Below, in pieces: positions 38,701-47,034 of a stretch of 64,000 bases of DNA. Location: contig OX359201.1 of the NCBI GenBank assembly GCA_947172415.1, forward strand, positions 4,278,001-4,342,000, read 5' to 3'. Source of the stretch: Chondrosia reniformis. Taxonomy: Eukaryota > Porifera > Demospongiae > Chondrillida > Chondrillidae. Within the stretch, counting starts at the first letter, position 1, and each line of letters opens with the position of its first letter. The position numbers were made by a program, and so were the translations under genes. The notes beneath the pieces are model-generated. The model was given only the letters and a program-made list of their open reading frames with translations. It made no database searches and was not told the DNA's origin.

Positions 38701-40154
38701 TCCACTGTAAAGCAAGAGAGAATGTAGATGCACTAGTTTGCTTGTTTTATATGTGTAAATGCATACTCACATTGGGGAAAAGTGGCAGACCAGCAAGTAG
38801 GATTCACTTCTGAAGTCATCAGTGTTTTGTATCAACCCACACTTGGCTACCTCACATCCCATGTAGCCTGTCGCAGACCAGGCTATCTATATATATATAC
38901 ATATTAAAATAATAATCATAGTATATACACAAAAATGCTTCCTTTATCCATATACATGTATGTTTGGTGTAGATGGCAGGTGTGTGTGGTTTAAAGTGAA
39001 GTAGTGATATTCCTATGGACACTGGCTGTAATTCAGTGGTTGCTATATATGTAATTTGTTCCTTTTTACCTAAGAAGTTTATGACAGAACTGACTGTTCA
39101 ATGAAGACATAGGCTTATAGGATTCAGGTAAATAGATGACATACACTGTAAGCCACTGGTTCCTCATATATAGATATTTACCCTAAAGGACTTATATATA
39201 TATTTTTATGTACTTAAAAGATCAATCTGAAGCTTAAGTCCTGTTATATAATATTTCTCAGATCTATTCAGAGAGAAATCCATTTTATCATTAATTAATA
39301 GACTTTAATTAATAGGGACCTACTAATATAAAGTCCGTGACCATAGCAATATTGCTAGCTATAGACCATAGGGGAATGGTGTTACAACAGTATACATGTA
39401 GCTGTTAATCTGTACAGAGAGACTGCTTATTGTCACAATGAAAGTAAATATTGCAGGTATTTGTGTTGTCCATTATCAACAACTACTACTAATTTCAACA
39501 CCTGCATCCTATAAACTATACTCATTTCAACACCTGGCATACATATCCTATAGGATGCATTGAGTAACTGTTGTTATATACCAATATTTTGATCAAGAGT
39601 GCATGAATGAAAAAAGAATTCATTTACATACCCTGAGGTAATTTAAACAATTTACGACATCTGAAGGTGAGAGATTTTCACAGCTATCCTTCTGCTGAAA
39701 GATCGATTTACCAACACTAAAATCTTCCATAATATCAGCCTCTATGTTTTCGTCTGGTTCGTCGTGAAGTGGAGCTATATACTCTCCGATGTGAGTAGTG
39801 AAAGCTGATGTAACGCGTTGGCTTGGCTTGCTTGGCTCGTAGACACACCGATCAGCATGTTTCTTTGCGTTACCAGCCAGTTCTTCGTGCCAAAGCTACG
39901 TATAAGGATTAATTATAGATATAATCTTGTTATTAATTGTAAAATGTAACTAAAGATCCTTAAAAAGTAGGTATGGTCTCTCGTCTTACCATGAGCTTTA
40001 TATTAGATGCTCCTTCCAACCTAGCTTCCTCCTCTCGAAGTTCGTTTATAGTATCCAACAGGACCTGCTTCACACTTGTCTGAAGTAGAGCTGATACTAA
40101 GGAACATTGGAGGAGGGCTATAGTTACCAGAGCAAAGGATATGATTCGTCTCAT
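19736..40154 (-). CDS. Fibrocystin-L (PKHD1L1-like) giant receptor with an N-terminal CAP domain
   Basis: About 22 coding exons, roughly 4,900 residues (human fibrocystin-L is about 4,240). Exons: 40154-39990, 39895-39632, 38886-38771, 38704-38613, 38549-38487, 38097-37979, 37756-37671, 37551-37464, 37301-37126, 36754-36621, 36041-35727, 35380-34848, 34739-34583, 34494-33986, 33807-33480, 32870-32224, 31753-30451, 30308-27580, 27469-24865, 24787-21054, 20773-20238, 19814-19736. Order: signal peptide, CAP, IPT/TIG repeats, PA14, a fibrocystin-specific region, more IPT, a cupredoxin-like segment, more IPT, two G8 domains each followed by parallel beta-helix repeats, a transmembrane helix, and a short tail. 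Apart from CAP and tail this is the fibrocystin-L plan, a large type I membrane protein. The CAP and IPT parts join through exons in compatible phase, but transcript evidence would be needed to prove one mRNA. Confidence 0.88.
20014..20090 (+). ncRNA. Penelope-type hammerhead-like motif, probably inactive (family 2)
   Basis: Plus strand: CTGATGA (20022-20028), stem II GATC/GGTC with a TCAG loop, then GAAAC (20042-20046). AGATTG upstream can pair with TAATTT downstream as stem I. The cleavage triplet next to GAAAC is GTT or a shortened GTC, so activity is doubtful. It is followed by AGCTCAATAAACCTTCATC. The arrangement CTGATGAAG, CGAAACG, then CAATAAAC matches the ends of Penelope-like elements as I know them. 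It lies in the last intron of fibrocystin-L, antisense to it. Confidence 0.5.
20091..20185. repeat. Dispersed ~85-bp repeat, copy 1 (partner at 53233-53315)
   Basis: Both copies carry AGGTTTAGYTCCCCTATAGG, then CTCTTTT, GGCATATAGCATGTAGGAAA and ATGGTATCTTAGATTTTTCA, at high identity. Here it directly follows the hammerhead-like motif and may be part of the same element. Confidence 0.85.
21054..24787 (-). CDS. Fibrocystin-L exon 20: second G8/beta-helix region and membrane-proximal ectodomain
   Basis: A single exon of 3.7 kb. It starts inside the second G8 domain (LRAPAVGSKAIGVFGELSMY), continues through parallel beta-helix repeats (SYVRKSSFHDGYNIGVGS and similar) and the most conserved fibrocystin block: SLDPDTEVRRLSPIGIGG, NGPQDHGWCGGYTCQ. 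Downstream is SRKKRES (about 22232-22211), a likely furin-type site at the place where vertebrate fibrocystin-L also has a basic cluster before an IEIGD motif. The rest is N-glycosylation-rich. It joins exon 19 in frame. Confidence 0.93.
24865..27469 (-). CDS. Fibrocystin-L exon 19: first G8 domain and beta-helix repeats
   Basis: Starts at the end of the first G8 domain (VPLFGAKTLAVRQGTLDLHG) and runs into parallel beta-helix repeats with the family landmarks GRIEYVEVTHAGQAFRLGRY, PIHFHLNG, GGTHFGFWYRLDQHPTGPS, and later DLDGSLTGRH. A proline run (PPPPPPDPTLPPPP) links to the second G8 domain (FYWSDNETWPGR). The match to the fibrocystin-L core is continuous and without stops. Confidence 0.93.
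27580..30308 (-). CDS. Fibrocystin-L exon 18: cupredoxin-like segment, IPT array, start of first G8
   Basis: Opens with the segment that vertebrate fibrocystin-L also carries (IDVEIGDTVIWSWDYSS ... GSFEYQFDIQGVYYYQ), which resembles a plastocyanin fold. Several IPT/TIG repeats follow, each with a GSxxGGTxxxIxGxGF pattern (STAGGTVIAISGGGF, SAGGTFIIIEGYGF). The exon ends in the first G8 domain (SSVYTWNGSRLPEEGDFVIV). RKRRS (about 29088-29068) is a second possible convertase site. One exon of 2.7 kb. Confidence 0.92.
30451..31753 (-). CDS. Fibrocystin-L exon 17: IPT/TIG repeats
   Basis: Begins VEVLINNIPSSCPFDNCSF, the conserved cysteine segment that precedes the IPT array in this family. It then holds about four IPT repeats (SDGTSITILGEGF, HGGGTILNITGNGF, VLGGTQLSLYGRGF among them). 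Acceptor TACGTAG and donor GTGAGT frame the exon. Rich in Asn-X-Ser/Thr. Confidence 0.92.
32224..34739 (-). CDS. Fibrocystin-L exons 13-16: fibrocystin-specific region between PA14 and the IPT array
   Basis: Exons 34739-34583, 34494-33986, 33807-33480 and 32870-32224. Landmarks shared with fibrocystin-L: FCGRYSLRNPELFY (vertebrate CGRYSLKNP), RYHCVDLSQF, FWIDEVSIHQG, and REWRIEWSNKGGDQPAFQVN. The intron between the last two holds a fold-back element with a hammerhead remnant (33055-33375). I cannot assign a named domain to most of this stretch. Confidence 0.85.
33055..33375. mobile_element. MITE-like fold-back element with central hammerhead (copy C)
   Basis: Arms about 33055-33170 and 33263-33375 are close reverse complements, including GACAATTGTCTACTTGGCTG, then ACCGAAGTCCTACTCAGTGG and CAACCAGTTATGACCTCCCA. 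The loop holds the hammerhead-like sequence. No coding frame. Inserted in a fibrocystin-L intron. A relative with a deleted centre is at 52281-52459. Confidence 0.85.
33196..33240 (-). ncRNA. Type I hammerhead-like motif, damaged core (copy C)
   Basis: Minus strand: ACCACA, CTGATGA, stem II region GCCC-TAAA-GAGTGC, AAAA in place of GAAA, GGCT, GTC, TGTGGT. Stem I (ACCACA/TGTGGT) is perfect over six pairs. The conserved GAAA has become CAAAA and stem II has a mismatch, so cleavage is unlikely. Confidence 0.6.
34848..35380 (-). CDS. Fibrocystin-L exon 12: PA14 domain
   Basis: One exon encodes a PA14-type domain: REIWFENF near the start, then SGFFVPPETGIYTFDILSDD, QLFFSLSGDP, KPIHLESGKAHYIEVLHNQG and YYLYLGAKYHN. 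PA14 is a beta-barrel found in adhesins, glycosidases and fibrocystins and is often carbohydrate-binding. Its place after the early IPT repeats matches vertebrate fibrocystin-L. Confidence 0.9.
35727..38097 (-). CDS. Fibrocystin-L exons 6-11: first IPT/TIG repeats
   Basis: Six small exons: 38097-37979, 37756-37671, 37551-37464, 37301-37126, 36754-36621, 36041-35727. The first IPT reads HPWYGSYNGGTRMTITGRHF and continues VYFIYDGQMVECPVE with EQIVCFTP, like the first fibrocystin-L IPT. Exons 8-9 carry the second unit. Exon 11 carries the next (EGSIEGGTVVTISGSGFYP, VLVGGVECAVLS). The exact border at 37126 is ambiguous because GTGTGT offers two donors. 36330-36540, rich in repeated GAATCTTTG, has an open minus frame, but I leave it as intron. 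Confidence 0.8.
38487..40154 (-). CDS. Fibrocystin-L exons 1-5: signal peptide and CAP (SCP/CRISP) domain
   Basis: The start at 40154 gives a signal peptide (MRRIISFALVTIALLQCSLV) directly followed by a CAP domain over exons 1-4: LLDTINELREEEA, LWHEELAGNAKKHADRC, IAWSATGYMGCEVAKCG, YLLVCHFSP and GLPPYLIGDPCGDC. This follows the CAP order HNxxR, WxxxLAxxAxxxAxxC, WxxTxxVGCGxxxC, LVCNYxPxGNxxGxxPYxxGxPCxxC. The usual His of the first motif is Ile here, and the GQN motif region is HIGEYI, so putative metal residues are not fully kept. Exon 5 is a short linker to the first IPT. An in-frame ATG further upstream (40205) would hide the signal peptide. Confidence 0.82.
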
Positions 40155-41740
40155 GGCTGGCCCTGTGCGTTTGCTGAGGGCCGGTATACTGCAGTAAGCT
40201 GTCAAGTTTTATTTTATATACGTTGCATACAATCTACACCTGCACTGGGATCATGACCAAGTGATCACCAATCAGCACTTGGCTAAAATATAGAGTAAGG
40301 ATTTTAACAACGTCGAACCTATATTCTGGAAGGCCATATCTAGCCATTATGGGTGTAAAGGAGGAGCCATTGTCTTAACGATATGGTCTGGATACTGTTA
40401 TTGCTACCACATTTGTTCTCTGTGACTATACAAGCGTATAATCCCGATGGATAGCGGACGACAATGGAGGATAGCCTTAAGTTTGCGTACAGAGGCTGTG
40501 AGAAGGTCATTTGGCTTTACAAGCGTCTACCTCATGTCCACTGAGATTATTCTGTCATGGGTAGATAAGGAGATAAATCCAGAAACACACAAGATTCCTT
40601 TCTTCTGCCGAATCATATGGAGGAATAACTGGAAAAATGGAGGTACCACACAACAAGCTATACATTACGTATACATTGTAAAACATCTATATACATGTTC
40701 CATAATTACCTTTGAGCAAACGTTTATTGTACTCTTCAAAATATAAGCTCGTGACATTGGCGTGACACCAGCTAGAGAAAAAATGTTAGAGTTGAATTTG
40801 TTTTGTTGATGTGGGTCCTTGAGGAAATGGTTAATTACTGCATTACACTCTACTGGTTGAGCTCGGGATTGAGGGTAATTTATCTAAATCTAAAAGTATT
40901 AGTTCAAAGAGATTTGGGCATGTACTAATTTACGTACACAAACTATATTTACAGGCAGGAAATATAAATGAAGCACACAGTCTCCTCATGACATAATAGA
41001 TTATAAATTATAATCATTGTAATAGTGATTTTCCTTAATTGATGGTACCCCAGCAGCAGCATTGCCACTCTTGGAGGAGGAAGTGACATGAGCATGGCTC
41101 CCCTGTCTCTGACTTGAGGTTTATAGTGTCAAAGTTCGTGGAGGAACTGCATGGATGGCCTCTGGTCTCATTGATCATATATTTCAGCTATTACGTGCAG
41201 GCTTTTGTGAATGACATCCATATAGGATTGATATTTTATCTATCATCATTCAAATCTGTCTCAACAATAATTGTGTACAAGTTTCAATCAGAGGTGCATA
41301 CTTTAAATTAATGAACTCAATTAACTTATTATTTAATCAGAGGAAGGTCTGAAACTTGAAAATTAGTAATTATATAAAAGTTTTATAGGAGCACAACAGA
41401 GAAGGAGATGAGGTTTGGCTTATTAATTGTAATTGCTATTATGTTAATTCAATTAACATCCTGTACTGTAAACCCCCTTTCAAAAATATCTAATCCAAGT
41501 TAGCAAATAGAATCCTGAGATAAAAATATAAATCTCCCCTTTTCTGTAAGAATGTACATTTGCTTTCAGAATATGTTACCACAAACCTTATTAATAAAAT
41601 AATATTAAAAATATAGATGTCTCTTGATATAACTGTAGGCACAATATTGACTATAATCCCAACTTAGGCATTAATTCTTTCAACTAATAAATGTTATGTG
41701 CAAGGGTAAGATACGTACATACATACATTCCAGCAAAGGG
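40155..41740. other. Region between the divergent fibrocystin-L and 7TM-Roc genes
   Basis: The two genes point away from each other. A plus frame at 40447-40640 (MDSGRQWRIALSLRTEAV onward, ending NNWKNGG before GTACCA) could be a first exon in a shared promoter, but I see no family match and no clear second exon. A 65-residue plus frame at 41114-41311 is unrecognised. The rest is AT-rich with no clear signals. Confidence 0.35.
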
Positions 41741-41748
41741 TATAAAAG
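41741..41748 (+). promoter_or_regulatory. TATA box of the 7TM-ANK-Roc gene
   Basis: TATAAAAG stands 58 bases before the ATG. A start 25-30 bases downstream would leave a leader of about 25-30 bases. No acceptor-like or donor-like site intervenes, in line with an intronless gene. Confidence 0.6.
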
Positions 41749-41798
41749 TATTCAGCTCGTACTGTATACACTTTCCTAGTCTTTGAAGCTTCTATTAA

Positions 41799-44522
41799 AT
41801 GGATAAATCTGATCCGAAAGCTTTGGTTCCAAACGATCTTTCCAAGTTTTGCCTTGTTGGGACAGGTCAGCATGGAAATGGCTCTTTTCCATTGGGCGAT
41901 AAGTTAACTCCTCACATATGGGCTATCAGTAGACCCATTTCATTTGTAGCTGTGCCTTCAGTAATTTTATTGATCAGTTGCTTGCTGTGTGTCATGATAT
42001 GTTGCCTTGTAGTGAAAAGTAAAAGTTTTATGAAGGCTCAAGGATGTGCTCACATGCTATATGCCATTCTAGGTTTGCTTTTTGCTATTCTATATATTCT
42101 TGGTAACCTCTTACTTACCTTCAGGGGAGCTTGGACATTTGCAATTGGAGAAGACACTAATTGCGGACGCCATAAATTATGTTTTGCTGCTTTATCTGTT
42201 CTTGCTTCAATAGTGGCAGTACAGGTTATCTTGGCAATGGCCCAGTTAGAATTTTCCTTCACTAGATTCTCTCACTTTCACAGGAGATTGCATTGTGTTA
42301 GTATAATTTCTTTTCTTTCTATCTATGCTGCATTCACTCTTACTCTCTTCTTTATGTCTCTACTCATCTTTCCATTCATTTTCCCATATTTTAATCCTGA
42401 TTTGGGTTTTTGCATTTGGTCATTACCACAATTCATAATATTTTATGTAGCTCTCTTTGGAGCTAAATTGATGCTTTTACTGAAGCAAGTTTGTGTGCCT
42501 CTACTACAACCGCCAGAAGTTTTTAACTCTTATTCAATCCGAAGGCTTCCAAAAGTAATGAATACACTTTCACCAAGATTTCACTTTCAACCTCTCACAA
42601 TGATTGAATTAATCCGAACTTTGTCAGTATTATTTCTGTTTGGCTTAATTCCATTAGCAGTTGCCTTTATATTTAATGTTACGTCAGAGGTACATTCTGT
42701 TCTAATCATGTTAGTCCTTTCTGGCTTGTTTATCAATAATGGTATCTCTACTCCATTCATAATGATAATTTCAACTCAAGAATACAAAAAAATTGTTAAG
42801 AGGTACATTTCACTGATTAGAAATCATACAAGAATGAGAAGAGGCTTGGCTACTAGAAATATGCATCCATTAACTGACCATAATTTAACAGGTAGGGACT
42901 TTACAAATATGCTGTATCTACTTAAAGCTGGAAATTTGTCTGTTATTAACTCTATGAAAGGTAAACTTATGACCCAATTGCAGGACAATGGCATTCCAAA
43001 GACTCCACTTATAATTGCATCCCAAAATGGACAGTTGAAATTAGTAGAGGCACTTATAGAAGCAGGTGCCGTAGTTGATCAAGTGGTTGAAGGAGATTTG
43101 ACTACAGCACTTGAATATGCTTGTTTCCATGGGAAAGATAGTGTGGTAGAGGTTTTGTTGAAGAAAGGTGCTGATGCAAATGGGAGAGGCCCAGCATCAA
43201 ATGTTACAGGTATACCACTCATGGAAGCAGCAAGGCATGGGCATGCTAACATTGTAAGAATGTTAATTTTGTATAGAGCTGAGCATAACTTAGTTGATTT
43301 AAATTTTAGTCGTTCTGCTTTGCATTGGGCAGTCATCAATGAAAACTTGGAAACTTGTCATTTTTTACTCAAAGCTGGTGCTAGTTTATCTTTAAAGGAC
43401 ACAAGTTCTCAAATGCCAATTGATTATGCAACCCCCAAATTGAGGTTATCTCTTCAACCTAACCTAAACAATACCATATTGCAACCTAGTAAGCCTATAG
43501 TACTTTTAGGTGATCAAGGTTCTGGAAAGAGTACCCTAATAACTTCATTAAAAAACGAGAGTAGATGGTATTCTCTATGTAGACAGCATTACAGTACAAC
43601 TTATTCCAGTACGGATGGGATAGATGTGGTTTCATTTGAAAGCAGATTCTATGGACAAGTACAGTTTTTGGAGTTTTCTGGTCGTGAATGTTACCAAGTT
43701 TCACACCAACCTTTTTTACGAGCACTCTTTACAAGACCACAGATCTGTCTGACTGTAATAATGTTAGTCAATTCCACACTTCGGGAGCAAGATATTGTTT
43801 CACAAATGAAGAGGGGGCTTAACCTTTTGAAAACATGCTTAGATTTACCAACGGGTGCAAGGGCTCATGTAATTACAGTTGGTAGCTTTGCTGATCAATT
43901 AAGGACACCAAGGAACACTGCAGTTGTCATGATTCAAGGATGTTTGCATCAAGTTACAAACGACATGGTACTCCCAAATTGGATCAATTTCAGTAATACT
44001 CCTTGTGTTATCAATTGTAGGAATGCTAAATCTTCTGGAATTGCAACTATTCAAAATCAGCTCACTCATCAGTGTAACAACCAACCCAAAAGTAAATTAG
44101 TATACAATATCCAGTGGCTAGTTGCAGAAATGAAGGAATCAGCACTTGGTAGTGGCTTTAAGTTACATGAATTCAGAAAATGGATTGATAAAAGTCATTA
44201 CAAACTACCCATTTACCTTCCATCATCTGAAGAAGTATGCCAAGATCTAACTACAGCAGGCTATGCTTTGTATTTCCCTATCCCAGAAAGCAAGGATGAG
44301 AGTTGGATTATATTTGACCTAGTATATGTACTACATGATGTTTATGGTAGTGTTTCTCACAATTTTTGGATCACTTCCCCAGAAGGTGTTCAAACCTTAA
44401 GCTTGTCACCTGAAGCTATAGCAAGATTTAACAGGAATATAGAAGTACTACAAGAACCAGAAGCTGAAACCCCTTTACTTCAGCAGCCAGAGCCTGGGTA
44501 TCCTATAAGATTGACTGGTTAG
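41799..44522 (+). CDS. Single-exon 7TM receptor fused to ankyrin repeats, a Roc GTPase and a COR-like tail
   Basis: 907 residues without intron. A 45-residue N-terminus is followed by seven hydrophobic segments: about 48-72, 84-108, 126-150, 164-196, 204-229, 268-293, 297-324. The seventh ends NNGISTPFIMII, reminiscent of NPxxY, and EYKKIVKR starts the cytoplasmic side. Residues about 368-548 hold roughly five ankyrin repeats (TPLIIASQNGQLKLVEALIE, ALEYACFHGKDSVVEVLL, PLMEAARHGHANIVRML, SALHWAVINENLETCHFLL). From 565 a P-loop GTPase of Roc type begins: GDQGSGKST (571-579), FLEFSGRE in the DxxG place, and VGSFADQL (694-701) where Roc and DAPK-type proteins have GSHAD. The stretch 770-850 (WLVAEMKES ... 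GFKLHEFRKW ... WIIFDLVYVLHDVYG) fits a COR winged-helix segment. The tail ends in acidic and proline-rich sequence. ANK-Roc-COR is known from ROCO proteins; the attached 7TM part is what is odd. Confidence 0.85.
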   Translation: MDKSDPKALVPNDLSKFCLVGTGQHGNGSFPLGDKLTPHIWAISRPISFVAVPSVILLISCLLCVMICCLVVKSKSFMKAQGCAHMLYAILGLLFAILYILGNLLLTFRGAWTFAIGEDTNCGRHKLCFAALSVLASIVAVQVILAMAQLEFSFTRFSHFHRRLHCVSIISFLSIYAAFTLTLFFMSLLIFPFIFPYFNPDLGFCIWSLPQFIIFYVALFGAKLMLLLKQVCVPLLQPPEVFNSYSIRRLPKVMNTLSPRFHFQPLTMIELIRTLSVLFLFGLIPLAVAFIFNVTSEVHSVLIMLVLSGLFINNGISTPFIMIISTQEYKKIVKRYISLIRNHTRMRRGLATRNMHPLTDHNLTGRDFTNMLYLLKAGNLSVINSMKGKLMTQLQDNGIPKTPLIIASQNGQLKLVEALIEAGAVVDQVVEGDLTTALEYACFHGKDSVVEVLLKKGADANGRGPASNVTGIPLMEAARHGHANIVRMLILYRAEHNLVDLNFSRSALHWAVINENLETCHFLLKAGASLSLKDTSSQMPIDYATPKLRLSLQPNLNNTILQPSKPIVLLGDQGSGKSTLITSLKNESRWYSLCRQHYSTTYSSTDGIDVVSFESRFYGQVQFLEFSGRECYQVSHQPFLRALFTRPQICLTVIMLVNSTLREQDIVSQMKRGLNLLKTCLDLPTGARAHVITVGSFADQLRTPRNTAVVMIQGCLHQVTNDMVLPNWINFSNTPCVINCRNAKSSGIATIQNQLTHQCNNQPKSKLVYNIQWLVAEMKESALGSGFKLHEFRKWIDKSHYKLPIYLPSSEEVCQDLTTAGYALYFPIPESKDESWIIFDLVYVLHDVYGSVSHNFWITSPEGVQTLSLSPEAIARFNRNIEVLQEPEAETPLLQQPEPGYPIRLTG

Positions 44523-44931
44523 TTCACTCATTAAAAATGTATTAATCAGTAACCTTATATATATACCATAAAACAATAATCACGATAATATAAGTCAAAC
44601 AATGAGATATTGTACCCAAAGTTAAATGGTTTTAAAACATCTCCATATTTTTATGAAGTGATAGGGAGTAATTTTAGTTGCGTTCATTATGATAGATAAG
44701 TTTATTGGAGCTATCTGCAACGAAAATTGAGTTAGATTAAGCGTTTCGACCCGTATATCTTCATCAGCAATAATGAGGAAAGGATTATAGCAGTTGGTTT
44801 AAATAGAAAAAATGATAGGAGTTAAAAATTGAATAAAATGGCAACATGAAAAAATTAATTCTAGTGTTAATTGAGTAGGGATGGCCAGTATTACAACAAC
44901 GATTATATAGCACGTACTCTTTTACACAGGA
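44523..44931. other. Spacer between the 7TM-Roc gene and the CARD-Death gene
   Basis: Holds a hammerhead-like motif (44731-44772, minus) and AT-rich sequence. The genes are on the same strand, about 400 bp apart. Confidence 0.6.
44731..44772 (-). ncRNA. Penelope-type hammerhead-like motif (family 2)
   Basis: Minus strand: TTATTG, CTGATGA, AGATATACGGGTC (stem II weak: GAT against GGTC), GAAAC, GCT, TAATCT. TTATTG can pair with TAAT plus a wobble as stem I. The cleavage triplet is GCT rather than GUC, so it is probably inactive. Downstream on the minus strand is CCAATAAACTTATC, again like the end of a Penelope-like element. Confidence 0.45.
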
Positions 44932-45875
44932 ATGGCTACAACCAGTGATGAATTAATCATTAGAAAGTTCCTACATAAAAATCATGATTTTATCAAGAAT
45001 GAATGTAATTTTCAAAAGATAGCAACTGATCTTCTTCAACTGGGTGTAATTACCAAAGGAGAATGTGATACGATACTTCGTGATCCTGACAAAGCAAACC
45101 AGTGGATGTACCTAAATCTTTTACGAGATATCTCTCTCAGTAAGCTCCTCAGATTTTCTGAGGCACTAGAAAAATATGAAGCCCATGAAAATAATCTGAA
45201 ACTTGCTGCAAGCATAAGAGAAACTTGTAAGTATATAGCTAGTAAAAGTATGTACAATAATATACAAATATGTCTGCTTGCAAACTATAGTAATTATTTT
45301 GAGTGTGCATGTTAATTAACATTTGGGTGTTTGTGTTTGTATACTTAAATACACATGCATACAGTTTCAATTAAATTTTTGTTTAAATGTACAGTTACTG
45401 CAGAAGTCACCATTGACTCCAACATTTTGAAATTAATTGAGCAAGTTTCCATAGATTGGGTGCGGTTTGGGGAACACCTTGGAATTGAACCCCGTCTCAT
45501 TGAAGAGATAGAACACAGTCACAATCTACCAAAGAAGTGCTTATACTTATTTATCCGGTGGCTACAGAAGGATGTTAATACAGGTATATATTGTTATGTA
45601 TTGCTGCTTAATAGCATGTTTATTATGTATAAGTTATAGCCCGGAAGCGAGGAGGGTACATAGCCAGAATATATGAGACTGAGACAAATCCAAGGCCGAA
45701 TAATTATATAGTTAATGCAGTGAAAAATGTCTAATTTGATTATATATGAATATTTTCATTGCTGTGTGTCCATATAGGAGACAGTCCGCGTACATGGAGA
45801 ACTATTGTGATCGCTTTGAGAGACTTGGGACAGAGGCAATTTGCAGAGGAAATTGCAAGACAAATGCATATATGA
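44932..45875 (+). CDS. CARD + Death domain adaptor, RAIDD/CRADD-like
   Basis: Three exons (44932-45226, 45395-45583, 45778-45875) give 193 residues; human CRADD has 199. Exon 1 is an all-helical CARD-like domain (FLHKNHDFIKNE ... LLQLGVITKGECDTIL ... NLLRDISL). Exons 2-3 give a Death domain: IDWVRFGEHLGIEPRLIEEI, CLYLFIRWLQKD, then TWRTIVIALRDLGQRQFAEE. The order CARD then Death is that of RAIDD/CRADD, an adaptor linking Death-domain platforms to caspases. All three junctions keep frame with GT-AG ends. It lies about 400 bp downstream of the 7TM-ANK-Roc-COR gene. The CARD assignment is weaker than the Death domain. Confidence 0.75.
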
Positions 45876-47034
45876 TCTAACAAGCAACATATATTTTAAA
45901 AAGCATATATAAATTATAAAAACATATCATGACATTGTCAATTATTCAATCCTGATTATATGTAATTTATAGATAAGATGAACTCTTGCACATTATATTA
46001 CTAGTACTTATTCTAACAACAATTGGTAATACATTCAACCATATTCTGTATAATAAGTCTATATATACATTTATAACTTATATAGTCACGTCAAAAAATT
46101 ATGTTATTAAATCTTAGTAGGTATTTTTTCCTGGATCATCCGGAAGATGCATAGGCTTATATATACATATTATGTACTGTGTAAAAGTATGAATATTATG
46201 TACATATATACAGCTGAAGTCAGAAAAATGTGCACGATGTACATAATTAACATTAATGTGTATATATATACATTTCTATATACGTAATTATATCAACACT
46301 TGATTTTGTACCTGATGAAGACCTATATATGTACTAGTATATTAAAACAAACCTATTCTTTGTTACTGATGTTCAAAGAATTATTTAAATATTTGAAACC
46401 TAAAGGAAATATGCAACAATACAATTTCCAGATGACTTATAAAGGGCTGTACTTATCTAATAACCTAAAATAGCTTTACTTAGAACATGGGGAACCTGCT
46501 TCGGGCTGTACATTGCTAGCATTTGCTAATTATTAACATTATATAGACTGAGAGAGAATATTTTGATCTGACTGGTCATTCACACTATTAGTCTTGTTTT
46601 GTATATATATATCTTACACAAAATCACCCATTAACACATGATTGTATAAAATTCAAATATAGTAGTATAGAATTTTTAGGGATCCAAACAAAGCATAATT
46701 ATATTCTATTAAAACATTAGTGAATCTATACATATAGCAACATACAATTACATATATATTATGGTTCTTAAAGTTTGAATCCACCAAAATGTGCCTCATA
46801 CATTAGCAATTATTCCAAAGAGACATGTGTTATGGTTGGAAGTCTCAGTACACAAGTCATTTTTGGCTTCAGAATTTTAAGTTATATAATATTTAAATAA
46901 ACAATTGTCTCTTATATGGCATCCCAGCTTAGGCCAACATATATAAATACTGATGTTACAAAGGTTCTATATATTGAAGTCGTATCATTGCATATACCTG
47001 TGTGTTTATAGGTACGTATATGTGATATATAGTG
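45876..47034. other. AT-rich intergenic region
   Basis: No coding frame or RNA gene seen. CCTGATGAAGACC at 46312-46324 resembles a hammerhead box but has no matching GAAA. Confidence 0.6.

Noticed and set aside
41114-41311. 65-codon plus frame upstream of the 7TM gene
   Set aside because: No recognisable features, and the downstream gene has its own TATA box and start.
46312-46340. CTGATGAAGACC as another hammerhead
   Set aside because: No GAAA box, no stem II partner and no cleavage triplet follow.
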